DNA of 64,000 bases from Brenneria bubanii (GCF_022378355.1 NZ_JAKMAJ010000010.1:41719-105718); one strand, 5' to 3'; positions 1 through 9,368 are shown, numbered from the stretch's first letter. Numbers and translations: made by a program. The notes: generated by a model not told the origin, from the sequence alone.

Positions 1-773
1 ACCAGAGGCAGCGTATCATCCATCTCTAGATGCAGTTGGATGAACCGGGTAGGCCCGGACCGGCGGGTGCGCAGATCGTGGGCGCCGCGGATACCCGGCC
101 AGCCGGCAATAATATTGACGATAGCGTCGCGTTCGTCATCCGGCAATGCGCGATCCAGCAAGGATTGCACGGCTTCATACCCCATACGCAGCGCGCTATA
201 CAGAATATAAACACCAATGCCCAGAGCAAATAGAGCATCGGCATGGGTCATGCCGTACCAACTCAGAACCAGTGCGACTAAAATCGCCCCGTTCATCAGA
301 AGATCGGACTGATAATGCAACATATCCGCCCGCACAGCCTGGCTATAGGTGTGTTTAACCACCCAACGCTGAAATGACACCAGCAGTAACGTCGACACCA
401 GGGCGATAACCGTCACCCAGATACCGATCTCCGGTGAACTTAACGCCTGAGAGGTCACCATATGCTGTAACCCGGTCAGAATAAGAAACAACGCGGAGCC
501 AGAGATAAACATGCTCTGCGCCAACGCAGCCAGCGACTCCGCCTTGCCGTGGCCAAAAGTGTGCTTGGAATCTGCAGGCTGAAGCGAATAGCGTACGACA
601 AAAAGATTGACCAGCGATGCCGCGATATCGACCAGCGAGTCCACCAGTGACGCCAGCAGGCTCACGGAGCCGGTATACCACCAGGCAAACAGTTTCATCA
701 TAAACAGCAGACAGGCTACTGTTGTCGCCCCAATTGCCGCCATGGTGACAAGACGCGAGTATTGTGAATTCAT
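1..773 (-). CDS. fieF: FieF cation-efflux pump (CDF family), 3' end cut by window edge
   Basis: The gene encodes a cation diffusion facilitator that exports Fe2+ and Zn2+ from the cytoplasm using the proton gradient. The reading frame is open from the ATG at 773 to the left edge, about 257 of the usual 300 residues. D45 and D49 of the VDSLVD motif and the HYQSD motif, the intramembrane metal site, are present, as is the FGHGKAESL loop typical of E. coli FieF (YiiP). The C-terminal cytoplasmic domain begins but is truncated here. In E. coli fieF follows cpxP; here cpxP lies 35 kb away and sotB is the upstream neighbour. Identification rests on near-colinear similarity to E. coli FieF. Confidence 0.95.
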   Translation of the reverse strand, partial: MNSQYSRLVTMAAIGATTVACLLFMMKLFAWWYTGSVSLLASLVDSLVDIAASLVNLFVVRYSLQPADSKHTFGHGKAESLAALAQSMFISGSALFLILTGLQHMVTSQALSSPEIGIWVTVIALVSTLLLVSFQRWVVKHTYSQAVRADMLHYQSDLLMNGAILVALVLSWYGMTHADALFALGIGVYILYSALRMGYEAVQSLLDRALPDDERDAIVNIIAGWPGIRGAHDLRTRRSGPTRFIQLHLEMDDTLPL

Positions 774-800
774 AACGCTCCCATTCGAGCCTGGAACAAT

Positions 801-829
801 GCCGGCTTAGCTTTAAAAGCTTAGCCGGC
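801..829. repeat. Inverted repeat between sotB and fieF
   Basis: The sequence has GCCGGCT at 801-807 and its complement AGCCGGC at 823-829, with a further AGCT pair inside. It can form a hairpin in the sotB-fieF interval. No T-run follows on either strand, so it is not a convincing intrinsic terminator. It may be a processing or stability element of sotB mRNA. Confidence 0.5.
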
Positions 830-958
830 AGGCGTATTTGTCGCAGCCAGTTTAGGCGCGGGCGGCGCGCAAAACCGGAGCGCAGGTAAATACCTGACAG
901 GTTCCGCGCACTGCCCAAGCCACAAGGACGAGAGAAACCGTCCGAATAAAGCAGATGG

Positions 959-2146
959 TTAATTGATTACAGTATTGTTTAAAACCAGAGCATAGCGTCT
1001 GAAGATCAAAACGCACAATATCAGCCCAATCACGCCAATCGCCGCGCCGACGAAGCCAATATCCGACAGGGTCATATGCGTAATAACCAGGTTCCCCAGC
1101 AACGCGCCGCCGCCGATGCCGACATTGTAGATACCGGAAAACAGCGACATGGCGACATCGGTCGCGTCGGGCGCCAACGTCATGACTTTGACCTGCATAC
1201 TCAGTCCTATCGCCATAATGGCGATGCCCCAGACACAGCACAGCAAGGCCATCGTGATGTTATTGAAAGAAAGCGGCAATAACAGGATCTGGCACACCGG
1301 CAACAGCGCGATAGCCGCCGTCAGAAAAGCGGTGGGATACCTGCTGCTGTAGCGACTGAATAGCATGCTGCCGATGATGCCGGCGCCGCCGAACAAAAGC
1401 AGCAGGGCGGTAATAAAGCCGTCGCTTAACATCGCCACTTTCTGTACAAAAGGTTCGATATAGCTGTAAGCGGTAAAATGCGCGGTAACCACGATCACCG
1501 TTAAACCATAAATGCAGAGCAATGCCGGACGTTTAAACAGCTCGGGCACGCTTTTTAACGACCCGGCATGACGACTAGGCAATAAAGGCAGCAGTTTTAT
1601 CATGACCAGCATAACCACGCAGGCCACGATACCGATGATCGAAAAAGTCATGCGCCATCCTAAATACTGCCCAATCAGCCGGCCCAGAGGCAGGCCCAGC
1701 ACCATCGCCAGCGCGGTCCCGGTCGCCAGCAAACTCAGGGCTTGCGCCTTTCTGCCGTGAGGCGCCAGACGCACGGCCAGAGAGGCCGTAATTGACCAAA
1801 AAATCGCATGGGACAACGCCACGCCGACGCGGGCAATCACCAAAACCCAGAAGTTCCACGCCACGCCGGATAACAGATTACTGGCGACGAACAGAATAAA
1901 AATCTTAATCAACAGCCCGCGTCTTTCCATTTTGCTGGAGATCAGCATAAACGGCAGCGACATCAGGCCAACCACCCAGGCATAGATGGTAATGATCAGT
2001 CCCACCTGAGCGGCGCTCATCGAAAAGCTGACGGCGATGTCAGATAAGAGCGCTACAGGGACAAATTCGGCGGTGTTGAAAATGAAGGCTGCCAGAGCAA
2101 GGCTGACAACTCGCAACCATGCGGTCGATCGAGGAGAACGAATCAT
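959..2146 (-). CDS. sotB: SotB sugar/arabinose efflux transporter (MFS, DHA1)
   Basis: This 395-residue protein is a proton-driven major facilitator with about 12 predicted membrane helices. It matches E. coli SotB (YdeA) along its length: [13 protein letters not shown] in helix 1, [11 protein letters not shown] in helix 4 and [17 protein letters not shown] in helix 5. The family exports arabinose, other sugars and IPTG-like compounds, limiting their toxicity. E. coli carries sotB elsewhere, so this is a lineage-specific position beside fieF. The start at 2146 has only a weak Shine-Dalgarno. The substrate is taken from the family. Confidence 0.88.
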   Translation of the reverse strand: MIRSPRSTAWLRVVSLALAAFIFNTAEFVPVALLSDIAVSFSMSAAQVGLIITIYAWVVGLMSLPFMLISSKMERRGLLIKIFILFVASNLLSGVAWNFWVLVIARVGVALSHAIFWSITASLAVRLAPHGRKAQALSLLATGTALAMVLGLPLGRLIGQYLGWRMTFSIIGIVACVVMLVMIKLLPLLPSRHAGSLKSVPELFKRPALLCIYGLTVIVVTAHFTAYSYIEPFVQKVAMLSDGFITALLLLFGGAGIIGSMLFSRYSSRYPTAFLTAAIALLPVCQILLLPLSFNNITMALLCCVWGIAIMAIGLSMQVKVMTLAPDATDVAMSLFSGIYNVGIGGGALLGNLVITHMTLSDIGFVGAAIGVIGLILCVLIFRRYALVLNNTVIN

Positions 2147-2293
2147 ATATGGATATCAAAGGTTAAAATGATGGAAGAATGCGAAAATCAGCTCTAGGTA
2201 GAGGGGATCACGCGAAGCATCAATACTACCGGCAGAGTATAACGCTGAGATTTCAAATCTGTAATCAATAACCATGCTTTTCTGACCCGCAAA

Positions 2294-2327
2294 TAAAAAA
2301 TCCCGGACGTCGTCTCCGCGCCCGGGA
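2294..2327 (-). terminator. Rho-independent terminator of dcrB
   Basis: Read on the minus strand, a nine-pair stem (TCCCGG ... CCGGGA, arms within 2301-2327) is followed by a T-run at 2294-2300, shortly after the dcrB stop. Confidence 0.85.
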
Positions 2328-2345
2328 CATTTCATGGCTATCTGA

Positions 2346-2912
2346 TTATTTCAGCTTCAGTGTACGAATAATATTTTCCGCTTCAGTCTGAGCCTGTTGC
2401 TGGTTACCTGCCGGTAGCGTAATTTGCAATATCAGCAGTTTATCGTCCATTTTGCCCAGCACCACGGATGAATAGGCCTGCTGTCCGCTGCTGGTGATAA
2501 TGCTGTCCAACTGCTGCATCTCTTTTCCGTCCACGTCAATGGACTTGTTGGTCACAACCTGTAGGTTGGCATCACGCGCGCGCTGTTGATCTTCCAGGCG
2601 TTTCGTTAATACGGAGAGCGTTTCGCTGGTGTTATCACCCAAAATGACGATCACCGCTTTTTGCCCGCTCTCGTTTGCGTAAACGTGCATATTGTTTGCC
2701 TGCGTGCCCAGCTTACCGCTTTGATCTTTCATATCCGCCGGCAGGGTAAAGGCAATATTGCCAGACATCAGTTCAATAGCTACGCCTGTTGAAGCCTCCG
2801 CCGCCGGTTGATCCTGTGCCGGCGCCGCCGGGCGCTCTTCTGTTTTGTCGTCACAGGCGGCAAGCATGACAACCAGCAGACTCATTCCAAGGTATTTAAC
2901 GACATTCGGCAT
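2346..2912 (-). CDS. dcrB: DcrB periplasmic lipoprotein
   Basis: The 188-residue product has a lipoprotein signal ending in LAAC (Cys20), then a Pro/Ala/Glu-rich linker and the DcrB domain. The segments [15 protein letters not shown] and [10 protein letters not shown] match E. coli DcrB closely. DcrB is an inner-membrane lipoprotein needed for phage C1/C6 infection, and it is linked to envelope and lipoprotein homeostasis. It lies downstream of yhhQ on the same strand, as in E. coli, but yhhS, which follows it there, is 35 kb away here. It ends at a clear terminator. Confidence 0.93.
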   Translation of the reverse strand: MPNVVKYLGMSLLVVMLAACDDKTEERPAAPAQDQPAAEASTGVAIELMSGNIAFTLPADMKDQSGKLGTQANNMHVYANESGQKAVIVILGDNTSETLSVLTKRLEDQQRARDANLQVVTNKSIDVDGKEMQQLDSIITSSGQQAYSSVVLGKMDDKLLILQITLPAGNQQQAQTEAENIIRTLKLK

Positions 2913-3062
2913 AGGGTTCCCTTTCGTTTTTGTTGGAACAGATTAAGGCATTATCGCACGCTATTCTGTATGTAAAAACAAGCGGTTTGTTGTCACAAAC
3001 CATAAATTCAGACCTGAAGAATAGCAGTCTTTTGCCGTCCTGTTCGAACGGCGAAACAGGGT

Positions 3063-3740
3063 TTAGCGGCGGTTTTCGGCTGATAGATAAGGCATATCAG
3101 GCTGTTGTTCGCTCAGGCGCTTGAGCACCACATTCAGCATTACGCCATACATAGGCAGAAAGAAAATAAGGCTTATCAGCAACTTGAAAGTATAATCCAC
3201 CAAAGCGATTTCAACCCAATTAGCGGACATAAAAGGGTCGGTACTGCGGTAAAACGCAATAAAGAAAAAGGCCAGCGTATCGCTGAGATTCCCAAACAGC
3301 GTCGAAACCGTTGGCGCCACCCACCAGGCATTACGCTGGCGCAGACGGTTAAAGACGTGAACATCCAGAATTTGCCCCAGGACATAGGCCATAAAACTGG
3401 CGCTGGCGATCCGGGCAACCACGATATTTACCTGCCCCAGCGCACTGAAAGATTGCCATTGCCCCTGGTAGAACAACACGGATACCAGATAGGAAACCAA
3501 CAGTGCGGGAACCATAACGGTCAGAATGATGCGCCGAGCCAGCGGCGCGCCAAAAACACGCACGGTCAGGTCGGTAGCCAGAAAAATAAACGGAAAGGTG
3601 AAGGCCCCCCAGGTGGTATGAAAACCGAAAATCGATACCGGGAGCTGAACCAGATAATTACTGGAAGTAATGATCAGAAGATGAAATAACGAAAGCCATA
3701 TCAGCGCCGTCAGCCGCTGTTGGGGAGTAAATCGATACAT
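3063..3740 (-). CDS. yhhQ: YhhQ 7-cyano-7-deazaguanine / queuosine-precursor transporter
   Basis: This 225-residue membrane protein of the vitamin-uptake-like COG1738 family imports the queuosine precursors preQ0 and preQ1. HTTWGAFTFPFIFLATDLTVR and FGNLSDTLAFFFIAF are near identical to E. coli YhhQ, and about six to seven hydrophobic helices can be drawn. I chose the ATG at 3740 rather than an in-frame TTG at 3779. It matches E. coli and has AAGG eight bases upstream, and that AAGG is part of the riboswitch described separately. dcrB follows on the same strand. Confidence 0.94.
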   Translation of the reverse strand: MYRFTPQQRLTALIWLSLFHLLIITSSNYLVQLPVSIFGFHTTWGAFTFPFIFLATDLTVRVFGAPLARRIILTVMVPALLVSYLVSVLFYQGQWQSFSALGQVNIVVARIASASFMAYVLGQILDVHVFNRLRQRNAWWVAPTVSTLFGNLSDTLAFFFIAFYRSTDPFMSANWVEIALVDYTFKLLISLIFFLPMYGVMLNVVLKRLSEQQPDMPYLSAENRR

Positions 3741-3748
3741 ATATGTAA

Positions 3749-3780
3749 CCTTTTTGGTTATTGGGGTAAGGGAACCCAAG
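3749..3780 (-). promoter_or_regulatory. Probable preQ1-I riboswitch in the yhhQ leader
   Basis: On the minus strand the leader has stem P1 UUGGG (3779-3775) with CCCAA (3765-3761), a loop containing CCUU (3771-3768), a cytosine at 3766 in the expected ligand-pairing place, and an A-rich tail. The tail ends in AAGG (3752-3749), which can pair with the loop CCUU as an H-type pseudoknot. This is the architecture of class preQ1-I aptamers. The AAGG is also the Shine-Dalgarno of yhhQ, so ligand binding should hide the ribosome site and lower translation. The class is known upstream of COG1738 transporters. The call is by eye, not by a covariance model. Confidence 0.8.
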
Positions 3781-3939
3781 AGATATTGCGGCTTTTTTGC
3801 CGGCGCGGGCGCATGATACTCAATTACGCCGGCATTGCAATGGCTGTTTTTTGCGCAAACGTTGTCGCAACTTGCGCCTGAAAATCCTCAGCGTAAACTA
3901 TGGCGGCTTTTTATTATTCGCTAATCGCAGAGAACATTG

Positions 3940-4185
3940 ATGACCGACCCATTCGCCAATCCCGATAAAACCCTTGATGCCCGGGGGCTGCGCTGCCCCG
4001 AGCCGATAATGATGGTGCGCAAGGCGGTACGCCAAATGGAACCCGGACAAACGCTGTTAATCCTGGCTGACGATCCGGCGACGACCCGTGATATCCCCGG
4101 GTTCTGCCTTTATATGGATCACCTGCTGCTGGCTCAGGAGACCGAACAGCTACCCTATCGGTATTTGCTGCGTAAAGGGGATTAA
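3940..4185 (+). CDS. tusA: TusA sulfur-carrier protein
   Basis: The 81-residue TusA accepts persulfide sulfur from IscS and passes it to the TusBCD relay for 2-thiolation of tRNA wobble uridine; it also feeds other sulfur pathways. The carrier cysteine is Cys19 in the CPEP motif, and [13 protein letters not shown] is conserved. A TTG codon lies directly before the ATG at 3940; I use the ATG, which matches E. coli TusA. It is transcribed divergently from yhhQ and convergently with zntA, as in E. coli. Confidence 0.96.
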   Translation: MTDPFANPDKTLDARGLRCPEPIMMVRKAVRQMEPGQTLLILADDPATTRDIPGFCLYMDHLLLAQETEQLPYRYLLRKGD

Positions 4186-4186
4186 T

Positions 4187-4251
4187 CCCCCGATAGCCCG
4201 GATACGCCTGACGTGATGACGCCCGTTGAACCGGGCGTCGGGCTATCGGGG
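4187..4251. terminator. Nested inverted repeats between convergent tusA and zntA
   Basis: Outer arms CCCCGATAGCCCG (about 4188-4200) and CGGGCTATCGGGG (4239-4251) enclose an inner hairpin GACGCCCG/CGGGCGTC (about 4218-4239). A large cruciform-like structure lies exactly between two convergent stops. No T-run is visible, so it may act as a bidirectional barrier or mRNA end-stabiliser rather than a classical terminator. Confidence 0.55.
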
Positions 4252-4255
4252 CGGC

Positions 4256-6556
4256 TCAGTTCCGTTTCTGCAGTAGCCGCAGGGCGTTGGCGGTAACCAG
4301 CGCCGTCGCGCCGGAGTCCGCCAGCACCGCCAGCCACAAACCGGTGATCCCCAGTACGCTGGTAATAAGAAACAGCGCCTTTAGCCCTAGCGCAAGCGTA
4401 ATATTCTGACGAATATTACGCTGTGTCGCCCGTGAGAGCCGGATCATCATGGCTACCCCATTAAGACGGCTATGGGTCAACGCCGCGTCCGCCGTCTCCA
4501 GCGCCACGTCAGTGCCGCCGCCCATCGCGATGCCGATGGTGGCCGCCTTCATCGCCGGAGCATCGTTAATGCCGTCTCCCACCATCGCCGTGGGATGACG
4601 CAGATTAAGCGTGCCGACCGCCGCCACTTTATCCGCCGGCAGCAGGCCGGCCTGGTACTCGATGCCCAATTCACTCGCAATAGATGCCGCGGCCCGAGGA
4701 TTATCTCCCGTCAGCATGACGCAGCTGATACCCAGCGTCCGTAATGCATGCAGCGCGGAACCGGCATCGTGACGCAGCGTGTCCCGCAGTGCCAGCAGCC
4801 CCGCCACCTGAGTATCCTCATGCGCGACAACCACGGTTTTCCCTTCATTTTCCAATGCTTCGATACGCTGCCGCCAGTCGGCGTCCAGCATATCCGCCGG
4901 CAGCTTGGCCGGCGAGCTAACCTGAAACCGCCTGCCGGCAATCGTCCCCTCGACGCCGATGCCCGCCAGCGTTCGGCGATTGTCCGCGACAGGCAAAAAC
5001 GTACTCACTTCCCGCGCCCGCTGTACGATGGCTTTGGCCAGTGGATGATGTGAACCGGCTTCTATCGCCGCAGTGCGCGTCAGCAGCGCGGTTTCGCTGA
5101 GGCCGGCCGCGGGCAGAATTTCCGTTACCTGCGGTTTTCCTTCGGTTAAGGTTCCGGTTTTATCGAACGCGACCGCGCGAATGCTGCCAAGTGATTCCAG
5201 CGCCGCGCCCCCCTTAATCAGCGCGCCCTGACGGGCGGCCGCCGCCAGACCTGACGTAATCGCCGCCGGAGTGGAAATCACCAGCGCGCAAGGGCAGCCG
5301 ATCAGCAATAACGTCAGTCCACGATAGATCCACTCTTGCCAAGGCTGAGCCAGCAGCAACGGCGGGATCAGGATAACGAGTAAAGACAGCAGCATAATGG
5401 CCGGCGTGTAGTAGCGGCTGAAGCGGTCGAGGAAACGTTCTATCGGCGCGCGTCGCTCTTCCGCTTCCTCGATCAACTGAAGAATACGGTCGATGGCGCT
5501 ATTGCCCGGTTGCGACACCACCCGTAGGCGCACGTTACGGTCGACGCACAGACTGCCGGCCGCCACTTTGTCGCCCGGTTCGCGTTCGACGGGCACCGAC
5601 TCCCCGGTTAATGCGCTTTCATCAAAACTGGCTTCAGAGATCAGCAGTTCCGCATCGGCCGGCAAACGGCCGCCGGGCGCCACCTCAATGACATCGCCAG
5701 GCGTCAGGCCGGCGACCGGCACGCTGAGACGGCGCTCATCACGGATCACCGTCGCCTCTTCAGGCAACAGCGCCATTAACGCACTAACGCCTCGCCGGGC
5801 GCGATTGGCCGCGTAGGACTCCAACCGCTCGCCCAGCATGAAAAGCAGCAGAACGAACGTGGCTTCGGCCGTCGCGCCAATCAGCAACGCCCCGATGGAC
5901 GCCACGCTCATCAGCGTTTCTATCGCGAAAGGCGTACCGGAGCGCATAAGCTGCATCGCTTTTTTCAATACCGGAATGAGACCCACGATGGTGGTCGCGA
6001 TAAAAGCGATGCGTCCGCCGTCGCCGTTCAGCAGTGAAAGTCCCCAGCTTGCCGCCGCCAGCAGCGTAAAAAGGATCAGGAAACCATATTCATGGATAAA
6101 ACGGGGTGAATCAGAAGAAAGGGGCGTTTGCGCAGAGAGGTTCTGCAAAGTAAAACCGATTTGCTGAACCGTTTTCTGCACCTGCGGGCGGACATCATTG
6201 CGGGCATCGACGATCAGCTTTTCCGTGGCGAACAGCACGTTGACCTGTTTTATCCCGGAGAGATTCCTTACGGCGTTTTCAATTTTTTTTGCACAACTGG
6301 GACAATCCATCCCACTGATTTTCCAGCTAAAACGCTGGCATGACGAGGGTCGGTCGCCATCGCTCCCGTCGGGGTCGTCCGAATCGGCGTTATTACCGCT
6401 TTCCGATGTATTTTGATCCGTCCCCCGCCCGGTATCGGCAACCGCGACCGGCGCATATTTTACGGCGCAGCAGCTTTTTTGCGCGCGTGACGAATGACGG
6501 GCGTGCTCACGACAGCAGGTTGATTTTTCAGTGCAGTGATGCTGATGAGAATGCAT
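4256..6556 (-). CDS. zntA: ZntA Zn/Cd/Pb-exporting P1B-type ATPase
   Basis: This 766-residue inner-membrane ATPase exports Zn2+, Cd2+ and Pb2+. The N-terminus is rich in His and Cys, then an HMA domain carries GMDCPSC (Cys85, Cys88). The membrane metal site CPC is in IGCPCALVIS, the phosphorylated Asp in DKTGTLTEGKP (near residue 464), then SHHPLAKA and the hinge GDGINDAPAMK. It is longer than E. coli ZntA (732) mainly because of the low-complexity linker before the HMA domain. A strong AGGAGG precedes the ATG. The usual ZntR palindrome is not evident; a Fur-like box is (separate entry). Confidence 0.95.
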   Translation of the reverse strand: MHSHQHHCTEKSTCCREHARHSSRAQKSCCAVKYAPVAVADTGRGTDQNTSESGNNADSDDPDGSDGDRPSSCQRFSWKISGMDCPSCAKKIENAVRNLSGIKQVNVLFATEKLIVDARNDVRPQVQKTVQQIGFTLQNLSAQTPLSSDSPRFIHEYGFLILFTLLAAASWGLSLLNGDGGRIAFIATTIVGLIPVLKKAMQLMRSGTPFAIETLMSVASIGALLIGATAEATFVLLLFMLGERLESYAANRARRGVSALMALLPEEATVIRDERRLSVPVAGLTPGDVIEVAPGGRLPADAELLISEASFDESALTGESVPVEREPGDKVAAGSLCVDRNVRLRVVSQPGNSAIDRILQLIEEAEERRAPIERFLDRFSRYYTPAIMLLSLLVILIPPLLLAQPWQEWIYRGLTLLLIGCPCALVISTPAAITSGLAAAARQGALIKGGAALESLGSIRAVAFDKTGTLTEGKPQVTEILPAAGLSETALLTRTAAIEAGSHHPLAKAIVQRAREVSTFLPVADNRRTLAGIGVEGTIAGRRFQVSSPAKLPADMLDADWRQRIEALENEGKTVVVAHEDTQVAGLLALRDTLRHDAGSALHALRTLGISCVMLTGDNPRAAASIASELGIEYQAGLLPADKVAAVGTLNLRHPTAMVGDGINDAPAMKAATIGIAMGGGTDVALETADAALTHSRLNGVAMMIRLSRATQRNIRQNITLALGLKALFLITSVLGITGLWLAVLADSGATALVTANALRLLQKRN

Positions 6557-6572
6557 ACCTTCCTCCTGTGTT

Positions 6573-6591
6573 GATGATAGTGATTCTCATC
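6573..6591 (-). promoter_or_regulatory. Fur-like box overlapping a candidate zntA promoter
   Basis: The plus strand reads GATGATAGTGATTCTCATC. The core TGATAGT-G-ATTCTCA (6575-6589) fits the 7-1-7 Fur pattern TGATAAT-n-ATTATCA with few mismatches. On the minus strand TATCAT within it could be a -10 element, 16 bases from TACATT. It lies just upstream of the zntA Shine-Dalgarno. By-eye match only. Confidence 0.45.
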
Positions 6592-6646
6592 AGAGAATGT
6601 ACACCGTCATATCGGGCTGATCCAGCGTTTCACATCCCCATCGGCA

Positions 6647-7276
6647 TTAAAAATAGAGCGAGCGAACGATTAAGAAATGCCCGCCGAAATAGCAGACCGC
6701 CACCATGGCCTGATGCGCGCGAAAATTTATCCGGTAATGGTGAATAAACCAGGTCGCATGGGCGAGAAACAGTAGCGCGCATCCAGCCAGCAGCGAGAAG
6801 TTATAATCCGTTCCAAGGGCGAAATAACGTTCGCCAGCCACCCAGACCATGACGGTGGTCATCATGATTAACGCGCAGGCCGGCCAGCGCTGAGTTTCCA
6901 GACGACTCCAGACGATCGCGATCAGAATCATCGCCAGAAGAATGAGCACCAGCGCCAATGGCCAGAAAAACGTGAAGGCCATCTGGCTGGTGAAAAAACT
7001 GATCGTATACAGCAGATGAGAGACAAAGTAGGCGCCGAACGCATAAAGCAGGCGTTGTGTCGGCAGCAGCAGCAGCATGTCCGCCACCAGCGACGCCAGC
7101 AGCCCGACGACGATCAGATAGCCCGGAACGGCCAGCTGCGGCGTTTGCCAGGCCAACGCCAGCAATAATAACAAGGTGACGGGTTTAAACAGCCAACGTT
7201 GCCATACCGGGCCACGGTAGCTGGCATCAACGTACAGCCAACCGGAAAAAAGCACGGCAATAAACGACCAAAGCAT
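6647..7276 (-). CDS. yhhN: YhhN family membrane protein (TMEM86-like)
   Basis: The 209-residue protein has about eight hydrophobic segments and begins [14 protein letters not shown], like E. coli YhhN. The conserved C-terminus [15 protein letters not shown] is present. The family includes eukaryotic TMEM86 lysoplasmalogenases, so hydrolysis of lysoplasmalogen-like ether lipids is a family-based guess; the bacterial role is not established. It lies upstream of zntA on the same strand, the E. coli arrangement. Confidence 0.9.
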   Translation of the reverse strand: MLWSFIAVLFSGWLYVDASYRGPVWQRWLFKPVTLLLLLALAWQTPQLAVPGYLIVVGLLASLVADMLLLLPTQRLLYAFGAYFVSHLLYTISFFTSQMAFTFFWPLALVLILLAMILIAIVWSRLETQRWPACALIMMTTVMVWVAGERYFALGTDYNFSLLAGCALLFLAHATWFIHHYRINFRAHQAMVAVCYFGGHFLIVRSLYF

Positions 7277-7481
7277 AGATTATCCTTATTCTGTATTAAA
7301 TAAGTCGGATCGAAGCCCGATAGCGGCATCCATCACTTTATTCATTCAGTGTAGGGGATCGGGGTAAGGATCAACAACATCGGGCGAGACAGATGCGCAT
7401 ACCGGTGCTTCATGCTATGTTATCGCCCCATTCGGACCGCAGATTGGCGCACGTAATTATCCTCAAGGAGAGTATGGTTGA

Positions 7482-7802
7482 ATGAGTAATGAACCCGCAC
7501 TTTATCGTATTCAGTTCATGAATAATGGTAAAAACTACCAGCTTTATGTGCGTGAACTGGTTTCAAGCAATCTGTTCGGTTTTATTGAAATTGCCGATTT
7601 CGTTTTCGACAGTCAATCAACAGTACTGGTTGATCCTTCGACCGAAAAACTGAAAACCGAATTTTCGGGCGTCAGCCGCAGCTTTATTCCTTTACAAGCC
7701 GTGATCCGCATTGATGCGGTAACGGAAAAAGGTAGCGCCCGCATCTCTGAATTAGGCGATAACGTTACGAACTTCCCCTATCTTCCGGGCAAGAAACCCT
7801 GA
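7482..7802 (+). CDS. DUF1820 family protein
   Basis: The 106-residue soluble protein has no signal peptide or membrane segment. YRIQFMNNGKNYQLYVREL and SRSFIPLQAVIRIDAVTEKG are the family signature, found in many gammaproteobacteria but not at this site in E. coli. The function is unknown. The AAGGAGAG Shine-Dalgarno is about 11 bases before the ATG. It is followed by yhhM after three bases, so the two are very likely co-transcribed. Confidence 0.85.
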   Translation: MSNEPALYRIQFMNNGKNYQLYVRELVSSNLFGFIEIADFVFDSQSTVLVDPSTEKLKTEFSGVSRSFIPLQAVIRIDAVTEKGSARISELGDNVTNFPYLPGKKP

Positions 7803-7805
7803 CGC

Positions 7806-8162
7806 ATGCGTGATTTTCCGCCGCTACTGATACTGGTTTTTGCACTGATTCTGATGTTGGCCTGGCGTCAATATCAGCATCAGCGAAATCAGGAAGCGCG
7901 CAATGATGCGGCGCCGCTGCAAACGATATTGGTGGAAATAAAAACCAAACGTGCATTGCCGAAGACCCGCAACCGTTCCCATGGTTATGAGGACGGAATA
8001 GAAGACATGTGTTATGAGGTTACCTTTCAACCGGTAGATGGCTGCGCCGGCATCACGCTGGACCTCAAGGCGGCCGATTACAACCAGATCGACAAAGATA
8101 TGCGGGGCATGTTGCAAGTCAAAGGCACCCGCTTTATCAGTTTTGTGCCCAGGCAGGAATAG
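7806..8162 (+). CDS. yhhM: YhhM, DUF2500 membrane-anchored protein
   Basis: This 118-residue protein has one N-terminal membrane helix (residues about 4-20) followed by a short basic stretch and a small beta-rich domain containing CYEVTF and CAGITLDL. It corresponds to E. coli YhhM (119 residues, DUF2500), whose function is unknown. It starts three bases after the DUF1820 stop and converges with yhhL, the stops being only three bases apart. Confidence 0.88.
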   Translation: MRDFPPLLILVFALILMLAWRQYQHQRNQEARNDAAPLQTILVEIKTKRALPKTRNRSHGYEDGIEDMCYEVTFQPVDGCAGITLDLKAADYNQIDKDMRGMLQVKGTRFISFVPRQE

Positions 8163-8165
8163 CCG

Positions 8166-8444
8166 CTATTTTTTGGCTGGTTTCGGCTGTTTTTTCTGCC
8201 AGGCAAGCAGTTCAAATACGCCGAACAGAAAAATACGCGCCTGAAACGCATGACTCAACGCCGGGCTCTCTTTGGGCTGGCTGGCCTTTAACAACAGCAG
8301 TTGAAAACCATGCATCAGGATCGTGAAGATCATCGCCACCGTCATAAAAATATTCAATGGTCTGGGGAAAGGCTGAATCAGGTTAAACACCAGAATCCCC
8401 CATATTCCCAGCATCAATAATCGGCCAAGATTAATCCATATCAT
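8166..8444 (-). CDS. yhhL: YhhL, DUF1145 inner-membrane protein
   Basis: The 92-residue protein has two membrane helices and the conserved NLGRLLML start and IFLFGVFELLAWQKKQ end of E. coli YhhL. Two adjacent ATGs (8447, 8444) follow AAGGGGAAC; the second gives normal spacing and is used. A longer frame back to 8567 overlaps rsmD and is unlikely. It lies 34 bases downstream of rsmD and is probably co-transcribed. Function unknown. Confidence 0.87.
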   Translation of the reverse strand: MIWINLGRLLMLGIWGILVFNLIQPFPRPLNIFMTVAMIFTILMHGFQLLLLKASQPKESPALSHAFQARIFLFGVFELLAWQKKQPKPAKK

Positions 8445-8478
8445 CATGTTCCCCTTGATTCTCTTTTCTCTACGATGA

Positions 8479-9054
8479 TTATTGGCGGATATACAAGCGA
8501 TATGCCACCTGGCCGGCGACTTTTTCGCGGTGCAGTTGCCAGTTTTCCGGAATAACCAGCTGTGCATTCTCAGTTTCGGTTTCCACGTAGATCCACGCGT
8601 CTGGCGCTAACCAGCCCTGTTGTTCCAGCAGCGATAGCGTATCGTTCAATAAATCTTTGCGAAACGGCGGATCGAGAAAAACCACATCAAACGGTTCGCC
8701 GTTCTGAGACAGCCATTGCAAGGTATCAGTATTAACGACGAGGGCATTCTCCGCGCGGAGCAGCGTCAGATTTTGCGTTAATTGCTGCGCCACGATACGT
8801 TCCTTTTCCAACAGCGTGGCATGAGCGGCATAGCGCGACAGCGCCTCCAGCCCCAGAGCGCCGCTGCCGGCAAAGCAATCCAGACAGCGCGACTGCTGAA
8901 TAACCGGCGCCAGCCAGTTGAACACCGTTTCACGCACGCGATCGGTGGTTGGCCTTAAGCCCGGGCTGATGGGAACAGGGAGTTTTCTGCCACGCCACTG
9001 ACCACCGATAATTCGGATTTGCCCGGCGGCTGACGATGCATTTTTTTTAGCCAT
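8479..9054 (-). CDS. rsmD: RsmD 16S rRNA guanine-966 N2-methyltransferase
   Basis: The 191-residue methyltransferase uses SAM to methylate G966 of 16S rRNA. It shows RIIGGQWRGRKLPV near the N-terminus, RPTTDRVRETVFNWL, the SAM loop LDCFAGSGALGLEALSR and the catalytic DPPF motif. It is divergent from ftsY, exactly as in E. coli, and heads a small operon with yhhL. Confidence 0.96.
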   Translation of the reverse strand: MAKKNASSAAGQIRIIGGQWRGRKLPVPISPGLRPTTDRVRETVFNWLAPVIQQSRCLDCFAGSGALGLEALSRYAAHATLLEKERIVAQQLTQNLTLLRAENALVVNTDTLQWLSQNGEPFDVVFLDPPFRKDLLNDTLSLLEQQGWLAPDAWIYVETETENAQLVIPENWQLHREKVAGQVAYRLYIRQ

Positions 9055-9368
9055 AGTTCACGTATTGGTCACCGTGCGGATAGCCCGCACAGCACGGTCG
9101 GGAAGATTTAAGCGTTATTCTAACGGCGCTTAAGCCATATACCCAATAGATTTATGGCGCGCCACCCGCACACCAGACAGGGCCGGCGTCACGCCGACTG
9201 CATAGAGGCGCGATTTGACATACTTCGTTACCGAGATTCTCCGCCATTGCCCCCTCTGGCTGCGTGTTGCTGATGCCAGTAAAGTGTTAAACTTGTTGTT
9301 TATCGTCACTATAGATTGGTCTTAATTATTTATTCGCCGCAGTGGACGGCGTGGAGCGCGATTGCAAC
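9055..9368. other. rsmD-ftsY divergent intergenic region
   Basis: These 314 bases between the divergent rsmD and ftsY genes should hold both promoters. A TTGACA hexamer is visible near 9215 on the plus strand, but no convincing -10 follows at 16-18 bases. The stretch near 9137 (ATACCCAATAGATTTA) recalls a dispersed enterobacterial repeat core. No gene seen. Confidence 0.4.

Noticed and set aside
355..918. 187-codon minus-strand ORF
   Set aside because: It overlaps fieF in another frame of the same strand; fieF is open to the edge and matches a family.
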